Assembly (NCBI RefSeq): GCF_020162115.1
Contig: NZ_CP083911.1
Location: 2,108,001-2,172,000 of the forward strand
Length of the DNA: 64,000 nucleotides
Direction: 5' to 3'
DNA from: Tepidimonas taiwanensis
GTDB lineage: Bacteria > Pseudomonadota > Gammaproteobacteria > Burkholderiales > Burkholderiaceae_C
The first letter of the stretch is position 1. Every line of letters starts with the position of its first letter. The translations under genes and the position numbers were made by a program. Shown piece by piece: positions 15,967 through 31,770 of the stretch. The notes beneath the pieces were generated by a model. The model did no database searches. It saw only the letters and a program-made list of their open reading frames with translations, and was not told where the DNA came from.

Positions 15967-17357
15967 TGCGCGCCCTCCGCGCCCCCTGCGCGCTGCCCCC
16001 CGGAAACGGCCGCGTCCGGATGGCCGGCCCCGTGCAGCCGCAGTTCGGCCGCGCGGGCGTGCGCGGTCAGCCCCTCGCCATGCGCCAGCACCGACGCGAT
16101 ACGCCCCAGCGTCTGCGCGCCGTCGGCACTGACGGCGATGAGGCTGGAGCGCTTCTGGAAGTCGTACACGCCCAACGGGCTGGAAAAGCGCGCGGTGCCG
16201 CTGGTAGGCAGCACGTGGTTGGGCCCCGCGCAGTAGTCGCCCAGGCTTTCGCTGGTGTAGGCCCCGAGGAAGATCGCCCCGGCATGGCGCAGCAGCGGCT
16301 CCCAGCGCTGCGGCTCGGCGCTGGCGATCTCGAGGTGTTCCGGCGCGATGCGGTTGCTCAGCTCGCACGCTTCGGCCATGCTGCGCGTGCGGATGAGTGC
16401 GCCGCGGCCGTTGAGGCTGCGCGCGATGATCGCCGCACGTGGCATCGTCGGCAGCAGCCGGTCGATCGCCGCCTGCACGGCGTCCAGGTACGCGGCATCC
16501 GGGCACAGCAGGATGGACTGCGCCAGCTCGTCGTGCTCGGCCTGGCTGAAGAGGTCCATCGCGACCCAGTCGGGCGGCGTCGTGCCGTCGGCCAGCACGA
16601 GGATTTCGCTCGGCCCGGCGATCATGTCGATGCCGACGGTGCCGAACACGTGCTTCTTGGCACTGGCCACGTAGGCGTTGCCGGGGCCGGTGATCTTGTC
16701 CACCTTGGGCACCGTGGCGGTGCCGTAGGCGAGCGCCGCCACCGCCTGCGCCCCCCCGATGGCAAAGGCGCGATGCACCCCGGCGACGTGGGCGGCGGCG
16801 AGCACCAGCGGGTTGCGCTCGCCGCGCGGCGTGGGCACGACCATGACGATCTCGGGCACGCCCGCGACGTGGGCGGGAATGGCGTTCATCAGCACGCTCG
16901 ACGGGTACGCGGCTTTGCCGCCCGGCACGTAGAGGCCCACGCGGTCCAGCGGCGTGACCTTCTGGCCCAGCAGCGTGCCGTCGGTGTCGCGGTACTGCCA
17001 CGACCGCCCGCAGGCGTCGAGCTGCGCCTCGTGGTACCGGCGGATGCGCGCGGCGGCCTGCTGCAGCGCGTCGCGCTGCGCGGCCGGGATCGCTTCGAAC
17101 GCGGCGCGCAGTGCCTGCGGGCCGATCTCGAGCTCGGCGACGCTCGCCGCCTCCACGCCGTCGAAGCGGCGCGTGTACTCGAGCACCGCGGCGTCACCGC
17201 GAGCGCGCACGTCGGCCAGGATCTGCGCGACGCGCGCCTCGATCTCCGCGTCGGTCTCGGCGGACCAGTGCAGCCGCTCGGCGAAGCGCGTGGCGAAGTC
17301 CGGTTCGGTCGTGTCCAGCCGCAGCGGCCGGGCACAGGGCATCTCGGGCGTGGTCAT
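15963..17357 (-). CDS. hisD: Histidinol dehydrogenase
   Basis: A 464-residue enzyme for the last two oxidations to histidine. Signatures: RVGLYVPGGKAAYPSSVLM, KITGPGNAYVASAKK, DMIAGPSEILVLAD, the zinc/substrate segment FSQAEHDELAQ, and the C-terminal DYCAGPNHVLPTSG. The last ~20 residues (HPDAAVSGGQRAGG) are a low-complexity extension. It lies 76 bp behind hisG and overlaps hisC. Confidence 0.97.
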   Translation of the reverse strand: MTTPEMPCARPLRLDTTEPDFATRFAERLHWSAETDAEIEARVAQILADVRARGDAAVLEYTRRFDGVEAASVAELEIGPQALRAAFEAIPAAQRDALQQAAARIRRYHEAQLDACGRSWQYRDTDGTLLGQKVTPLDRVGLYVPGGKAAYPSSVLMNAIPAHVAGVPEIVMVVPTPRGERNPLVLAAAHVAGVHRAFAIGGAQAVAALAYGTATVPKVDKITGPGNAYVASAKKHVFGTVGIDMIAGPSEILVLADGTTPPDWVAMDLFSQAEHDELAQSILLCPDAAYLDAVQAAIDRLLPTMPRAAIIARSLNGRGALIRTRSMAEACELSNRIAPEHLEIASAEPQRWEPLLRHAGAIFLGAYTSESLGDYCAGPNHVLPTSGTARFSSPLGVYDFQKRSSLIAVSADGAQTLGRIASVLAHGEGLTAHARAAELRLHGAGHPDAAVSGGQRAGGAEGAQ

Positions 17358-17433
17358 GGTGCGTCAATTGTCGCAGGAGTCGCCGCTGGCGGGCGCGGGC
17401 GCACGATGGAAAGCACCGATCGCCGCGATCGCA

Positions 17434-18110
17434 TCAGGCCCCGCGGGCGCGCACCGCTTCGCGGAACGCGTCGATAATCGGGCGAATGCGCGCCCCCTGC
17501 ACCTTCAGCGCGGTCGGGCGCACGACCAGTTGCGACGAGATGTCCATGATGCGCTCGACCTCGACCAGGCGGTTGGCCTTGAGCGTGTTGCCGGTGGAGA
17601 CCAGATCGACGATGGCGTCGGCCAGGCCCGTCAGCGGCGCGAGTTCCATGCTGCCATAAAGCTTGATCAGGTCCACGTGCACGCCCTTGCTGGCGAAGAA
17701 CTCGCGCGCGATCGCGACGTACTTGGTCGCCACGCGCAGGCGCGCGCCTTGGCGCACCGCGCGGGCGTAGTCGAAATCGGCCGGCACCGCCACGCTCATG
17801 CGGCAGCGCGCAATCCCCAGGTCGAGCGGCCGGTACAGCCCGGCGCGCGCCGCGCCGCCCCACGCGGCGTCGTGCTCGATCAGCGTGTCCTTGCCGCACA
17901 CACCGAGGTCGGCCCCACCGTGCTCGACGTAGGTCGGCACGTCGGTGGCGCGCACCAGCACCACGCGCACGTCGGGCCGGTTGGTCGGCAGGATCAGCTT
18001 GCGCGAGGTCTGCGGGTCTTCCAGCACCTCGATACCGGCGGCGCGCAGCAGCGGCAGCGTCTCGTCGAAGATACGGCCCTTGGACAGGGCCAGCGTCACG
18101 GTGTCGGGGC

Positions 18111-18114
<4 letters not shown>
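17434..18114 (-). CDS. hisG: ATP phosphoribosyltransferase, short form
   Basis: A 226-residue catalytic subunit, first committed step of histidine synthesis. LALSKGRIFDETLPLL, GGADLGVCGKDTL, VATKYVAIAREFF and the PRPP loop AIVDLVSTGNTLKANRL are visible. It lacks the C-terminal histidine-binding ACT-like domain of long HisG, so a HisZ regulatory subunit is expected elsewhere in the genome. Its ATG overlaps the murA stop by 4 bp. Confidence 0.95.
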
Positions 18115-19385
<1,271 letters not shown>

Positions 19386-19395
19386 CGCCGCAGCC

Positions 19396-19647
19396 TCAGC
19401 GTGTGCCGGCGCGCGCGCGCCATTCGTCCGGGGTGTAGGTCTTCATCGACAGCGCGTGCACCTCGTCGTTGTGGATGCGCTCGCCCAGCGTCGCGTAGAC
19501 CATCTGGTGGCGCTGGATCGCGCGCCGCCCCTCGAAGGCGGGGGAGACGATCACGGCGGCCCAGTGCCGCCCGTCGCCGGTGACCTCCAAGTGGTCGCAC
19601 GGCAGGCCGGCGGCAATGAGCGAGCGCAAGTGTTCGGCGGTCATCAT
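19396..19647 (-). CDS. BolA/IbaG-family protein
   Basis: An 83-residue protein. HNDEVHALSMKTYTPDEW contains the conserved C-terminal region; the N-terminal LRSLIAAGLPCDHLEVTGDGRHWAAVIVSPAFEG is the class II KH-like fold. The cysteine in GLPCDHLEV and H in IQRHQMVY are the usual Fe-S-sharing ligands with monothiol glutaredoxins. The position directly before murA is that of ibaG in enterobacteria. Start may be the first or second Met. Confidence 0.9.
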   Translation of the reverse strand: MMTAEHLRSLIAAGLPCDHLEVTGDGRHWAAVIVSPAFEGRRAIQRHQMVYATLGERIHNDEVHALSMKTYTPDEWRARAGTR

Positions 19648-19693
19648 GGTCAGGGCAACAGAAATAACGGACGCGCCCGGTGGATCCAGGCGT

Positions 19694-20445
19694 TCAGTGA
19701 CGCAGTTTGTAACCGGTGCGCAGCAGGTACAGGGTCAGCGCCGCGACGGCGGTGAACGTCGACGCCACCACCGCCAAGCTCAGCCACGGCGAAACGTCGC
19801 TGACCCCGAAAAACCCGTAGCGCGCGCCGTCGATCATGTAAAAGAATGGGTTCAGGTGGCTCACCCCCTGCCAGAACGGCGGCAGCGAGTGGATCGAATA
19901 GAACACGCCCGACAGGAACGTCATGGGCATGATGACGAAGTTCTGGAACGCGGCCATCTGGTCGAATTTTTCCGCCCACAGACCCGCGATCACCCCGAGC
20001 GCCCCCAGCAGGCCCGCCCCCAGCACCGCGAACACCGCGATCCACAGCGGGTGGGCAAGACGCAGATCCGCCGCCCACGCGGTGACCAGCAGCACGCCGG
20101 CACCAACGACCAGCCCACGCAGAATGGAGGCCCCCACATAGGCGCCGAACCACGCCCAGTGCGACAGCGGCGCCACCAGCACGAAGACCAGGTTGCCCAT
20201 GATCTTGCTCTGGATCAGGCTGGAGGAGCTGTTGGCAAACGCATTCTGCAGCAGGCTCATCATTGCGAGCCCCGGCAGCAAAAAGGCGGTGTAGGACACG
20301 CCGTCGTAGACCTGCACGTGTTCCTCCAGCACGTGGCCGAAGATCAGCAGGTACAGCATCGCGGTCACGATGGGCGCGGCCACGGTCTGGAACGCCACCT
20401 TCCAGAACCGCAGCACCTCCTTGACGAACAGCGCGCGCCAGCCAC

Positions 20446-20449
<4 letters not shown>
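19694..20449 (-). CDS. ABC-2 type exporter permease
   Basis: A 251-residue protein with six hydrophobic segments. Its N-terminal GWRALFVKEVLRFWKVAFQT and the central SKIMGNLVFVLVAPLSHW match ABC-2 permeases of the YadH class. LSGVFYSIHSLPPFWQGVSHLNP is the conserved loop. The substrate is unknown. It overlaps its ATPase gene by 4 bp. The pair sits between the mla genes and bolA in many beta-proteobacteria, suggesting an envelope role. Confidence 0.9.
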
Positions 20450-21384
<935 letters not shown>

Positions 21385-21396
21385 AAACCCGCCATT

Positions 21397-21690
21397 CTAC
21401 GTCGGCAGCAGCTCCGCCACCCCGTACACCTGTGCAAGCGCCTGGAGCCGCTCGGGCAGACGGCGTACGTGCCAGTCGCCACCGCGCGCCAGCACCTCGC
21501 GCCGCAGCGCGAGCAGCGCCGCCAGCGCGGACGAATCGAACACCTGCAATGCCCCGGCATCGACCGCCACCGCGGCCCCGGCGGGCACGGACGCGAGCGC
21601 GCGCCGGCACTCGGCCAGATAGGCCTCGGCCTGCGCGTGGGTCAGGGTCGCCGGCAGCGCCGGCAGATCGACGAAGCGCCCCTCAGCCAT
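21397..21690 (-). CDS. mlaB: STAS-domain protein MlaB
   Basis: A 97-residue single STAS domain. The core AVAVDAGALQVFDSSALAALLALRRE contains the conserved D-S-S helix start. In E. coli MlaB binds MlaF and is needed for assembly of the phospholipid transporter. It follows mlaC by 4 bp, the expected place. Sequence similarity in STAS domains is low, so the name rests largely on context. Confidence 0.85.
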   Translation of the reverse strand: MAEGRFVDLPALPATLTHAQAEAYLAECRRALASVPAGAAVAVDAGALQVFDSSALAALLALRREVLARGGDWHVRRLPERLQALAQVYGVAELLPT

Positions 21691-21694
21691 CGCG

Positions 21695-22351
21695 TCACGA
21701 GCGTTGCGCGTTGGCGCGGTTGCGCTCGGCCAGCGCGGCGATCAGCCCGTCGATCCCCTTGGCGTTGATCTCCTGCGCGAACTGGGTGCGGTAGGTCTCG
21801 ACGAGCCAGACCCCCATCACGTTGAGGTCGTAGACCTTCCAGCCCGCGGGCGTCTGCTCCAGCCGGTAGTCGAGCTGGATCGGCTCGCCCCTGCCGCGGA
21901 TTTCGGAGCGCACGACGACCTCGGACGCCCCGGCGGCCGCACGGCTCGGCTTGACCACCAGCGTCTGGTCGCGGATCTGCGTCAGCGCCCCGGCGTACGT
22001 GCGCACCAGCAACGTTTTGAACTCCGCCTGCAGCCGCTGGCGCTGCTCGGGCGTGGCCTGACGCCAGAAGCGCCCGACGGCCGACGCGGTCATGCGCTCG
22101 AAATTGACGTGCGGCATCAGCAGCGTGTCGACGAGCTGCGTGATGCGCGCCAGATCCCCGTTGCGGATCGCGGCGTCGCGCTTGACGGCGTCGAACACCT
22201 CGCCGGCGACGCGCTGGATGAGCGCCTCGGGCGCTTCGGGTTGGGCCTGCACGGCGGACACCCACCACGGCAGCGCGAGCGCCAAACCGGCACCGCGCAA
22301 CCAGCGGCGCCGGGCCACCGAAACCGGGGAAGACAGGGATGCGTGTGTCAT
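21695..22351 (-). CDS. mlaC: Periplasmic phospholipid shuttle MlaC
   Basis: A 218-residue protein. The signal VARRRWLRGAGLALALPWWV has a twin arginine followed by W-L-R, so Tat export is plausible; cleavage after VQA. The mature part shows the MlaC fold features: MPHVNFERMTASAVGRFWRQA, QRQRLQAEFKTLLVRTYA, and GWKVYDLNVMGVWLVETYRTQF. It carries lipid between MlaA and MlaFEDB. A 102-bp gap with no evident signal separates it from mlaA. Confidence 0.93.
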   Translation of the reverse strand: MTHASLSSPVSVARRRWLRGAGLALALPWWVSAVQAQPEAPEALIQRVAGEVFDAVKRDAAIRNGDLARITQLVDTLLMPHVNFERMTASAVGRFWRQATPEQRQRLQAEFKTLLVRTYAGALTQIRDQTLVVKPSRAAAGASEVVVRSEIRGRGEPIQLDYRLEQTPAGWKVYDLNVMGVWLVETYRTQFAQEINAKGIDGLIAALAERNRANAQRS

Positions 22352-22453
22352 GCTTCGTTCGAATCGCGGGCGGGCCTGGCGGTTTCCGCCCCGTTACCAA
22401 GGGTTACGATCCACCCACCGCGGCGGCCAACGGCGCGCGCGCGGCGTCATGCG

Positions 22454-23167
22454 TCATTCCTCCTCGCCCCGCGCGGCGTCGATCTGCCGCTGGCGGCGTG
22501 CCAGGTAGGCATCGCGGGTGAAGCTGTACTTGTCCAGCGCCGCTTCTTCCAGCAGCTCGCCGGCGCGCAGCACCGAAGCGCGCGTGTCGACGATGCGCAG
22601 CGCCTGCGTCGTGTTGCGCGTCGGGATATCGTCGATGCCCTGGCTGACCGGATCGCCCTGGCGGTCGACGGGCAGCGCCACCGTCTCGCGCACCGTCGAC
22701 GGCCCGAGCAGCGGCAGCACGACATACGGCCCCGGCGGCACGCCCCAACGGCCCAGCGTGTGGCCGAAATCGAGCGTCGTGCGGGGGATGCCCATCTCGG
22801 TCGCGAGGTCGAGCACCCCCCCGAAACCGAGGACGGTGTTGACGCTGAAGCGCATCGCGTTTTCCGCCGCAGGCTGCAGCCGCGCCTGCAGCAGCGCGTT
22901 GACGGCGGACCACAGGTCGCGCCAGTTGCCAAAGAGGTTGCTGACCCCCGTGCGCACCGGTCGCGGCACGGCCGCGACGTAGCCCTCGGCCACCGGTTTG
23001 AGGACCGCGCGGTCGACCGCGTCGTTGAACTGGTACACGCCCCGGTTGAGGGGCTCGAGCGGATCGCGCGGGTTTGCATCCGGCCCCGTGGCACAGCCGG
23101 CGAGCAGCGCGAGCGCCGCGCCCCCCGCCACGAGGCGCGCGCCCTGTCGTGACAGCATGGCCTTCAT
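22454..23167 (-). CDS. mlaA: Outer-membrane lipoprotein MlaA (VacJ)
   Basis: A 237-residue protein. The lipobox LLAGC puts the lipidated cysteine at 25. DPLEPLNRGVYQFNDAVDRAVLKP and the stretch around LFGNWRDLWSAVNALLQ, then RTTLDFGHTLGRWGVPPGPYVVLPLLGPST, are hallmark MlaA segments. It removes phospholipid from the outer leaflet of the outer membrane. As usual in beta-proteobacteria it sits inside the mla operon; the ATG overlaps the mlaD stop by 4 bp. Confidence 0.95.
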   Translation of the reverse strand: MKAMLSRQGARLVAGGAALALLAGCATGPDANPRDPLEPLNRGVYQFNDAVDRAVLKPVAEGYVAAVPRPVRTGVSNLFGNWRDLWSAVNALLQARLQPAAENAMRFSVNTVLGFGGVLDLATEMGIPRTTLDFGHTLGRWGVPPGPYVVLPLLGPSTVRETVALPVDRQGDPVSQGIDDIPTRNTTQALRIVDTRASVLRAGELLEEAALDKYSFTRDAYLARRQRQIDAARGEEE

Positions 23168-23637
23168 TTCGTTTCTCCGGCTTCTGCGGCCTTGTTGAAC
23201 AGGAACTGCCCGATCAGGTTCTCCAGCACCAGGGCCGACTGGGTCTGTGTGATCACATCCCCATCGGACAAATTGGCATCGGTTCCACCGGGCTCAATGC
23301 CCACGTACTGCTCCCCGAGCAGGCCGCTGGTGAGGATTTTGAACGAGCTGTCCTTGGGGAAAGCATAGCGCGATTCGAGCGCGAGCACCACCCGCGCCTG
23401 ATACGTTTTGTCGTCAAAGGCGATCGACTCGACCCGACCGACCACCACCCCGCCGCTGCGCACCGCGGCCTTGGGCTTGAGCGACCCGACGTTGTCAAAC
23501 AACGCCGTCACCCGGTAGGTCGGCTCCAAGCTGAGATTCAGCAAATTGGCCGCCTGCAGGGCCAAAAACAGGATGGCTGCCGCGCCGATGAGCACGAACA
23601 AACCCACCCACACGTCGATTTTCGTTCGTTGCAGCAT
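23164..23637 (-). CDS. mlaD: MCE-domain protein MlaD
   Basis: A 157-residue protein with an N-terminal anchor (KIDVWVGLFVLIGAAAILFL) and a single MCE domain at about 40-120 (YRVTALFDNVGSLKPKAAVRSGGV, ILTSGLLGEQYVGIEPGG). MCE hexamers form the lipid channel of the MlaFEDB complex. 16 bp separate it from mlaE. Confidence 0.95.
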   Translation of the reverse strand: MLQRTKIDVWVGLFVLIGAAAILFLALQAANLLNLSLEPTYRVTALFDNVGSLKPKAAVRSGGVVVGRVESIAFDDKTYQARVVLALESRYAFPKDSSFKILTSGLLGEQYVGIEPGGTDANLSDGDVITQTQSALVLENLIGQFLFNKAAEAGETK

Positions 23638-23653
23638 GGCCCAGCCTCTTTCC

Positions 23654-24436
23654 TCAAATCGAAAACATCCAAGCGGTCAACACAAAATCCAACCCCAGCA
23701 CCGTCAACGAGGCCATGACCACCCCGCGCGTGGTGGCGCGCGAAACGCCCTCTGGCGTCGGATGCGCCGCATACCCCTGCAGCAAGGCGATGAAAGTCAC
23801 CGCAACGCCGAACACCACGCTCTTGAGCATGCCATTGCCCACATCGGCCCACACATCGACACCGTGCTGGATCTGGCTCCAAAACGCCCCGCCATCGACG
23901 CCGATGAGCAGCACCCCCACCACCCAGCCGCCGATGATGCCCATCGCACTGAACACCGCCGCCAGCAGCGGCGTCGCGATCACCCCGGCCCAAAAGCGCG
24001 GTGCCAACACACGTTGGATGGGGTCGACCGCCATCATCTCCATCGCACTGAGCTGCTCGCCCGCCTTCATCAAACCGATCTCGGCGGTCAGCGACGTGCC
24101 GGCACGCCCCGCAAACAGCAAGGCCGTCACCACCGGCCCTAACTCACGCACCAAGCTCAACGCCACCAGCAACCCCAACGCCTCGGATGAGCCGTAGCGC
24201 TGTAGCGTGTAGTACCCCTGCAGCCCGAGCACGAAGCCGACGAACAGGCCGGAGACGGCCACGATCGACAGCGAGTGGTTGCCCAGGAAGTGCAGCTGGT
24301 CCCGAACCAGCCCGAAGCGCCGCAGCGCCGGCGCCATCCCCAGCACCAGGCGCACGAAAAGCCGTGCGCCCAGCCCGATGTCGGCGAGCTTGGTACGCAC
24401 CGCAAAACCCAGGTCTGCCAGACGCCCCCCTTTCAT
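23654..24436 (-). CDS. mlaE: MlaE permease
   Basis: A 260-residue permease. Signatures: LVGFVLGLQGYYTLQRYGSSEALG and the conserved EIG motif region in GRAGTSLTAEIGLMKAGEQLSAMEMM, then DPIQRVLAPRFWAGVIATPLL. It forms the membrane part of the phospholipid ABC transporter. It overlaps mlaF by 4 bp. Confidence 0.96.
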   Translation of the reverse strand: MKGGRLADLGFAVRTKLADIGLGARLFVRLVLGMAPALRRFGLVRDQLHFLGNHSLSIVAVSGLFVGFVLGLQGYYTLQRYGSSEALGLLVALSLVRELGPVVTALLFAGRAGTSLTAEIGLMKAGEQLSAMEMMAVDPIQRVLAPRFWAGVIATPLLAAVFSAMGIIGGWVVGVLLIGVDGGAFWSQIQHGVDVWADVGNGMLKSVVFGVAVTFIALLQGYAAHPTPEGVSRATTRGVVMASLTVLGLDFVLTAWMFSI

Positions 24437-25257
24437 GCACGCCCTCCCTGAGCGGCACGCGGCCCGAAATCCTCCTCCACCGAGACGGCAGGATAATGAA
24501 AACGCACGGGGCCATCCGGTGCCGCCTGAATGTACTGCTGTATCAGCGGATCGTCACTGCGCCGGACCTCGTCGGGCGTGCCCTGCAGCGCCACCTTGCC
24601 ATCCACCAACACCACGATGTGGTCGGCCACCGCGAACGTGAAATCCAGCTCGTGCGAGACGACGACGCTGGTCAGCCCCAACGTGTCGTTGAGCTGGCGG
24701 ATCAGCCGCGCCGCCGTCCCGCGCGAGATCGGATCGAGCCCGGAAAACGGCTCGTCGTACAGCACCAACTCCGGATCGAGCGCAATCGCACGCGCCAGCG
24801 CCACCCGCCGCGCCATGCCGCCCGACAGTTCACCGGGCATGCGGTCGCGCGCACCGCGCAAGCCCACCGCGTGCAGCTTCATCAACACGATGTCACGGAT
24901 CAGCGGCTCTGACAGCTGGGTGTGCTCGCGCAGCGGAAACGCCACGTTGTCGAACACCGACATGTCGGTGAACAACGCGCCGAACTGGAAGAGCATCCCC
25001 ATGCGGCGGCGCATTGCGTACAGGCCTGCGCGATCGAGCGTCCCGATATCGTGCCCATCGAAGAACACCCGGCCGTTGTCGGGGCGCAACTGCCCTCCCA
25101 TGAGGCGCAAGATCGTGGTCTTACCGCCGCCCGACGCCCCCAGCAGCACCGTCACGCCACCCCGAGGGACCACCATGTCCACGCCATCGAGCACGCGCCG
25201 CCCGTCGCCATAGCCGAAGACGACCCCTTGCAACTCGACGAATGGCGACGGCTTCAT
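24433..25257 (-). CDS. mlaF: MlaF ATPase
   Basis: A 274-residue ABC ATPase, first gene of the mla cluster. Walker A GASGGGKT is at 40-47, signature LSGGMARRVALARA, Walker B LVLYDEPFSGLDP, and H-loop VVVSHELDF. The start MKPSPFVELQ has no Shine-Dalgarno: the 15 nt before the ATG are CTGTGGCCTGCACAC, directly preceded by the U tract of the gltD terminator (25273-25299). How it is transcribed and translated is therefore open. Confidence 0.95.
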   Translation of the reverse strand: MKPSPFVELQGVVFGYGDGRRVLDGVDMVVPRGGVTVLLGASGGGKTTILRLMGGQLRPDNGRVFFDGHDIGTLDRAGLYAMRRRMGMLFQFGALFTDMSVFDNVAFPLREHTQLSEPLIRDIVLMKLHAVGLRGARDRMPGELSGGMARRVALARAIALDPELVLYDEPFSGLDPISRGTAARLIRQLNDTLGLTSVVVSHELDFTFAVADHIVVLVDGKVALQGTPDEVRRSDDPLIQQYIQAAPDGPVRFHYPAVSVEEDFGPRAAQGGRA

Positions 25258-25272
25258 GTGTGCAGGCCACAG

Positions 25273-25299
25273 AAAAAAGACGGCCGGAAAACCCGGCCG
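25273..25299 (-). terminator. Intrinsic terminator behind gltBD, abutting mlaF
   Basis: On the minus strand CGGCCGG, loop GTTTT, CCGGCCG, then TC and six Ts. It ends 15 nt before the mlaF ATG. It could end the gltBD message or act as an attenuator for mlaF. Confidence 0.8.
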
Positions 25300-25364
25300 C
25301 CCGATGATAAGGGATAACCCGAAACGGCGCCGGCCCGCCCACGGCCGGTGCGCCGTAGGCGGTA

Positions 25365-26831
25365 TCAGCGCGGCAACACCGACGCGCCCATCAGGAACTC
25401 GTCCACGGCGCGTGCCGCCTGCCGGCCCTCGCGGATGGCCCACACGACCAGCGACTGGCCGCGCCGCATGTCGCCCGCCGCGAACACCTTGGGCACGTTG
25501 GTCGCGTAGCCGCCGACCGGCTCCGTGTGCGCCTTGGCGTTGCCGCGCGCGTCCTTCTCGACGCCGAAGGCGTCCAGCACGGTCCCGATCGGCGACACGA
25601 AGCCCATCGCCAGCAGCACGAGGTCGGCCTTGTACTCCTTCTCGGTGCCCGGGATCTCGACGAGCTTGCCGTCCTTCATCTCGACGTGCACGGTGCGCAC
25701 CGCGGTGACCTTGCCGTTCTTGCCGACGAACTCCTTGGTCGCGATCGCAAACTCGCGCTGGCAGCCCTCCTCGTGGCTGGTGCTGGTGCGCAGCTTGAGC
25801 GGCCAGTACGGCCAGGTCAGCGGCTTGTTCTCCTGCGCCGGCGGCTGCGGCATGACCTCGAACTGTGTGACGCTCGCCGCGCCGTGCCGGTTGCTCGTGC
25901 CCACGCAGTCGCTGCCCGTATCGCCGCCGCCGATGACGATGACGTGCTTGCCGGTCGCGGTGATCTGCTTCTTGAGCTTGTCGCCGGCGTTGACCTTGTT
26001 CTGCTGCGGCAGGAACTCCATCGCGAAGTGGATACCGTCGAGCTCGCGCCCCGGTACCGGCAGGTCGCGCGGCTGCTCGGCGCCGCCGCACAGCAGCACG
26101 GCGTCGAACGCCGCCAGCAGCTCCTGCGGCGTCACGACCTCGCGCGCGTCGTTGGTCACCTTGCAACCGTCGGGCAGCGCCCCCACCAGCACGCGCGTAC
26201 GGAAGGTCACCCCCTCGGCCTGCATCTGCTCGACGCGGCGGTCGATCAGCCACTTCTCCATCTTGAAGTCTGGGATGCCGTAGCGCAGCAGGCCGCCGAT
26301 GCGGTCGTTCTTCTCGAACACCGTCACGTCGTGCCCGGCGCGGGCGAGCTGCTGCGCGGCCGCCAGCCCCGACGGGCCGGAGCCGACCACCGCGACCTTC
26401 TTGCCCGTCTTGACGGCCGGTGGCTGCGGCCGGACCCAACCCTCCTTCCACGCGCGGTCGGCGATGGCGTGCTCGATCGACTTGATGCCCACCGGGTCGT
26501 CGTTGATGTTGAGCACACACGCCGCCTCGCACGGCGCGGGGCAGATGCGGCCGGTGAACTCGGGGAAGTTGTTGGTGCTGTGCAGCACCTGGATCGCCCC
26601 CTTCCAGTCACCCCGGTACACCAGGTCGTTGAAGTCCGGGATGATGTTGTTGACCGGGCAGCCGTTGTTGCAAAACGGCGTGCCGCAGTCCATGCAGCGC
26701 GCGCCCTGCACCTTGGCCTGCGCGTCGTCGAGCCCGATGACGAACTCGCGGTAGTGCTTGATGCGCTCGGCCGGGGGCTGGTAGCCCTCCTCGACGCGCT
26801 CGTATTCCATGAAGCCGGTGATCTTTCCCAT
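25365..26831 (-). CDS. gltD: Glutamate synthase (NADPH) small subunit
   Basis: A 488-residue flavoprotein. The start is the ATG of MGKITGFMEY; a TTG three codons earlier is less likely. Cysteines C46, C49, C54 and C58 (CMDCGTPFCNNGC) and the later ICPAPCEAAC bind the Fe-S clusters. FAD fold VAVVGSGPSGLAAA and NADPH fold VIVIGGGDTGSDCVG follow, with GDMRRGQSLVVWAI near the end. It feeds NADPH electrons to GltB. It is 27 bp behind gltB. Confidence 0.97.
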   Translation of the reverse strand: MGKITGFMEYERVEEGYQPPAERIKHYREFVIGLDDAQAKVQGARCMDCGTPFCNNGCPVNNIIPDFNDLVYRGDWKGAIQVLHSTNNFPEFTGRICPAPCEAACVLNINDDPVGIKSIEHAIADRAWKEGWVRPQPPAVKTGKKVAVVGSGPSGLAAAQQLARAGHDVTVFEKNDRIGGLLRYGIPDFKMEKWLIDRRVEQMQAEGVTFRTRVLVGALPDGCKVTNDAREVVTPQELLAAFDAVLLCGGAEQPRDLPVPGRELDGIHFAMEFLPQQNKVNAGDKLKKQITATGKHVIVIGGGDTGSDCVGTSNRHGAASVTQFEVMPQPPAQENKPLTWPYWPLKLRTSTSHEEGCQREFAIATKEFVGKNGKVTAVRTVHVEMKDGKLVEIPGTEKEYKADLVLLAMGFVSPIGTVLDAFGVEKDARGNAKAHTEPVGGYATNVPKVFAAGDMRRGQSLVVWAIREGRQAARAVDEFLMGASVLPR

Positions 26832-26858
26832 GATCGACAACCTCGTCAGATGGCGTGC

Positions 26859-31634
<4,776 letters not shown>

Positions 31635-31671
31635 GCCTGACTCCTTGGCCGGGTTGACAGGAAGATGCGGC

Positions 31672-31700
31672 AGCTTAGTGCATTGCCGCCGTTTCGGCAA
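31672..31700 (-). promoter_or_regulatory. gltB promoter
   Basis: The minus strand reads TTGCCG, exactly 17 nt, then TAAGCT, 38 bp upstream of the gltB GTG. It is the only well-spaced sigma-70 pair in the gap. Confidence 0.5.
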
Positions 31701-31704
31701 GCAC

Positions 31705-31770
31705 TTTATTTGGGGTCAGAACACAATTTATTACTCGCAGTCACCAGTCACCCAATTATTTGGGGACAGA
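31705..31770. repeat. Pair of TTATTTGGGG(T/A)CAGA repeats beside a REP-associated transposase
   Basis: TTTATTTGGGGTCAGA (31705-31720) and ATTATTTGGGGACAGA (31755-31770) are direct repeats 50 bp apart with 14 of 16 bases the same. The second covers the stop of the transposase-like gene. Between them CAGTCACCAGTCACC is itself a short repeat. Motifs of this form commonly accompany REP-associated transposase genes. Confidence 0.65.
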
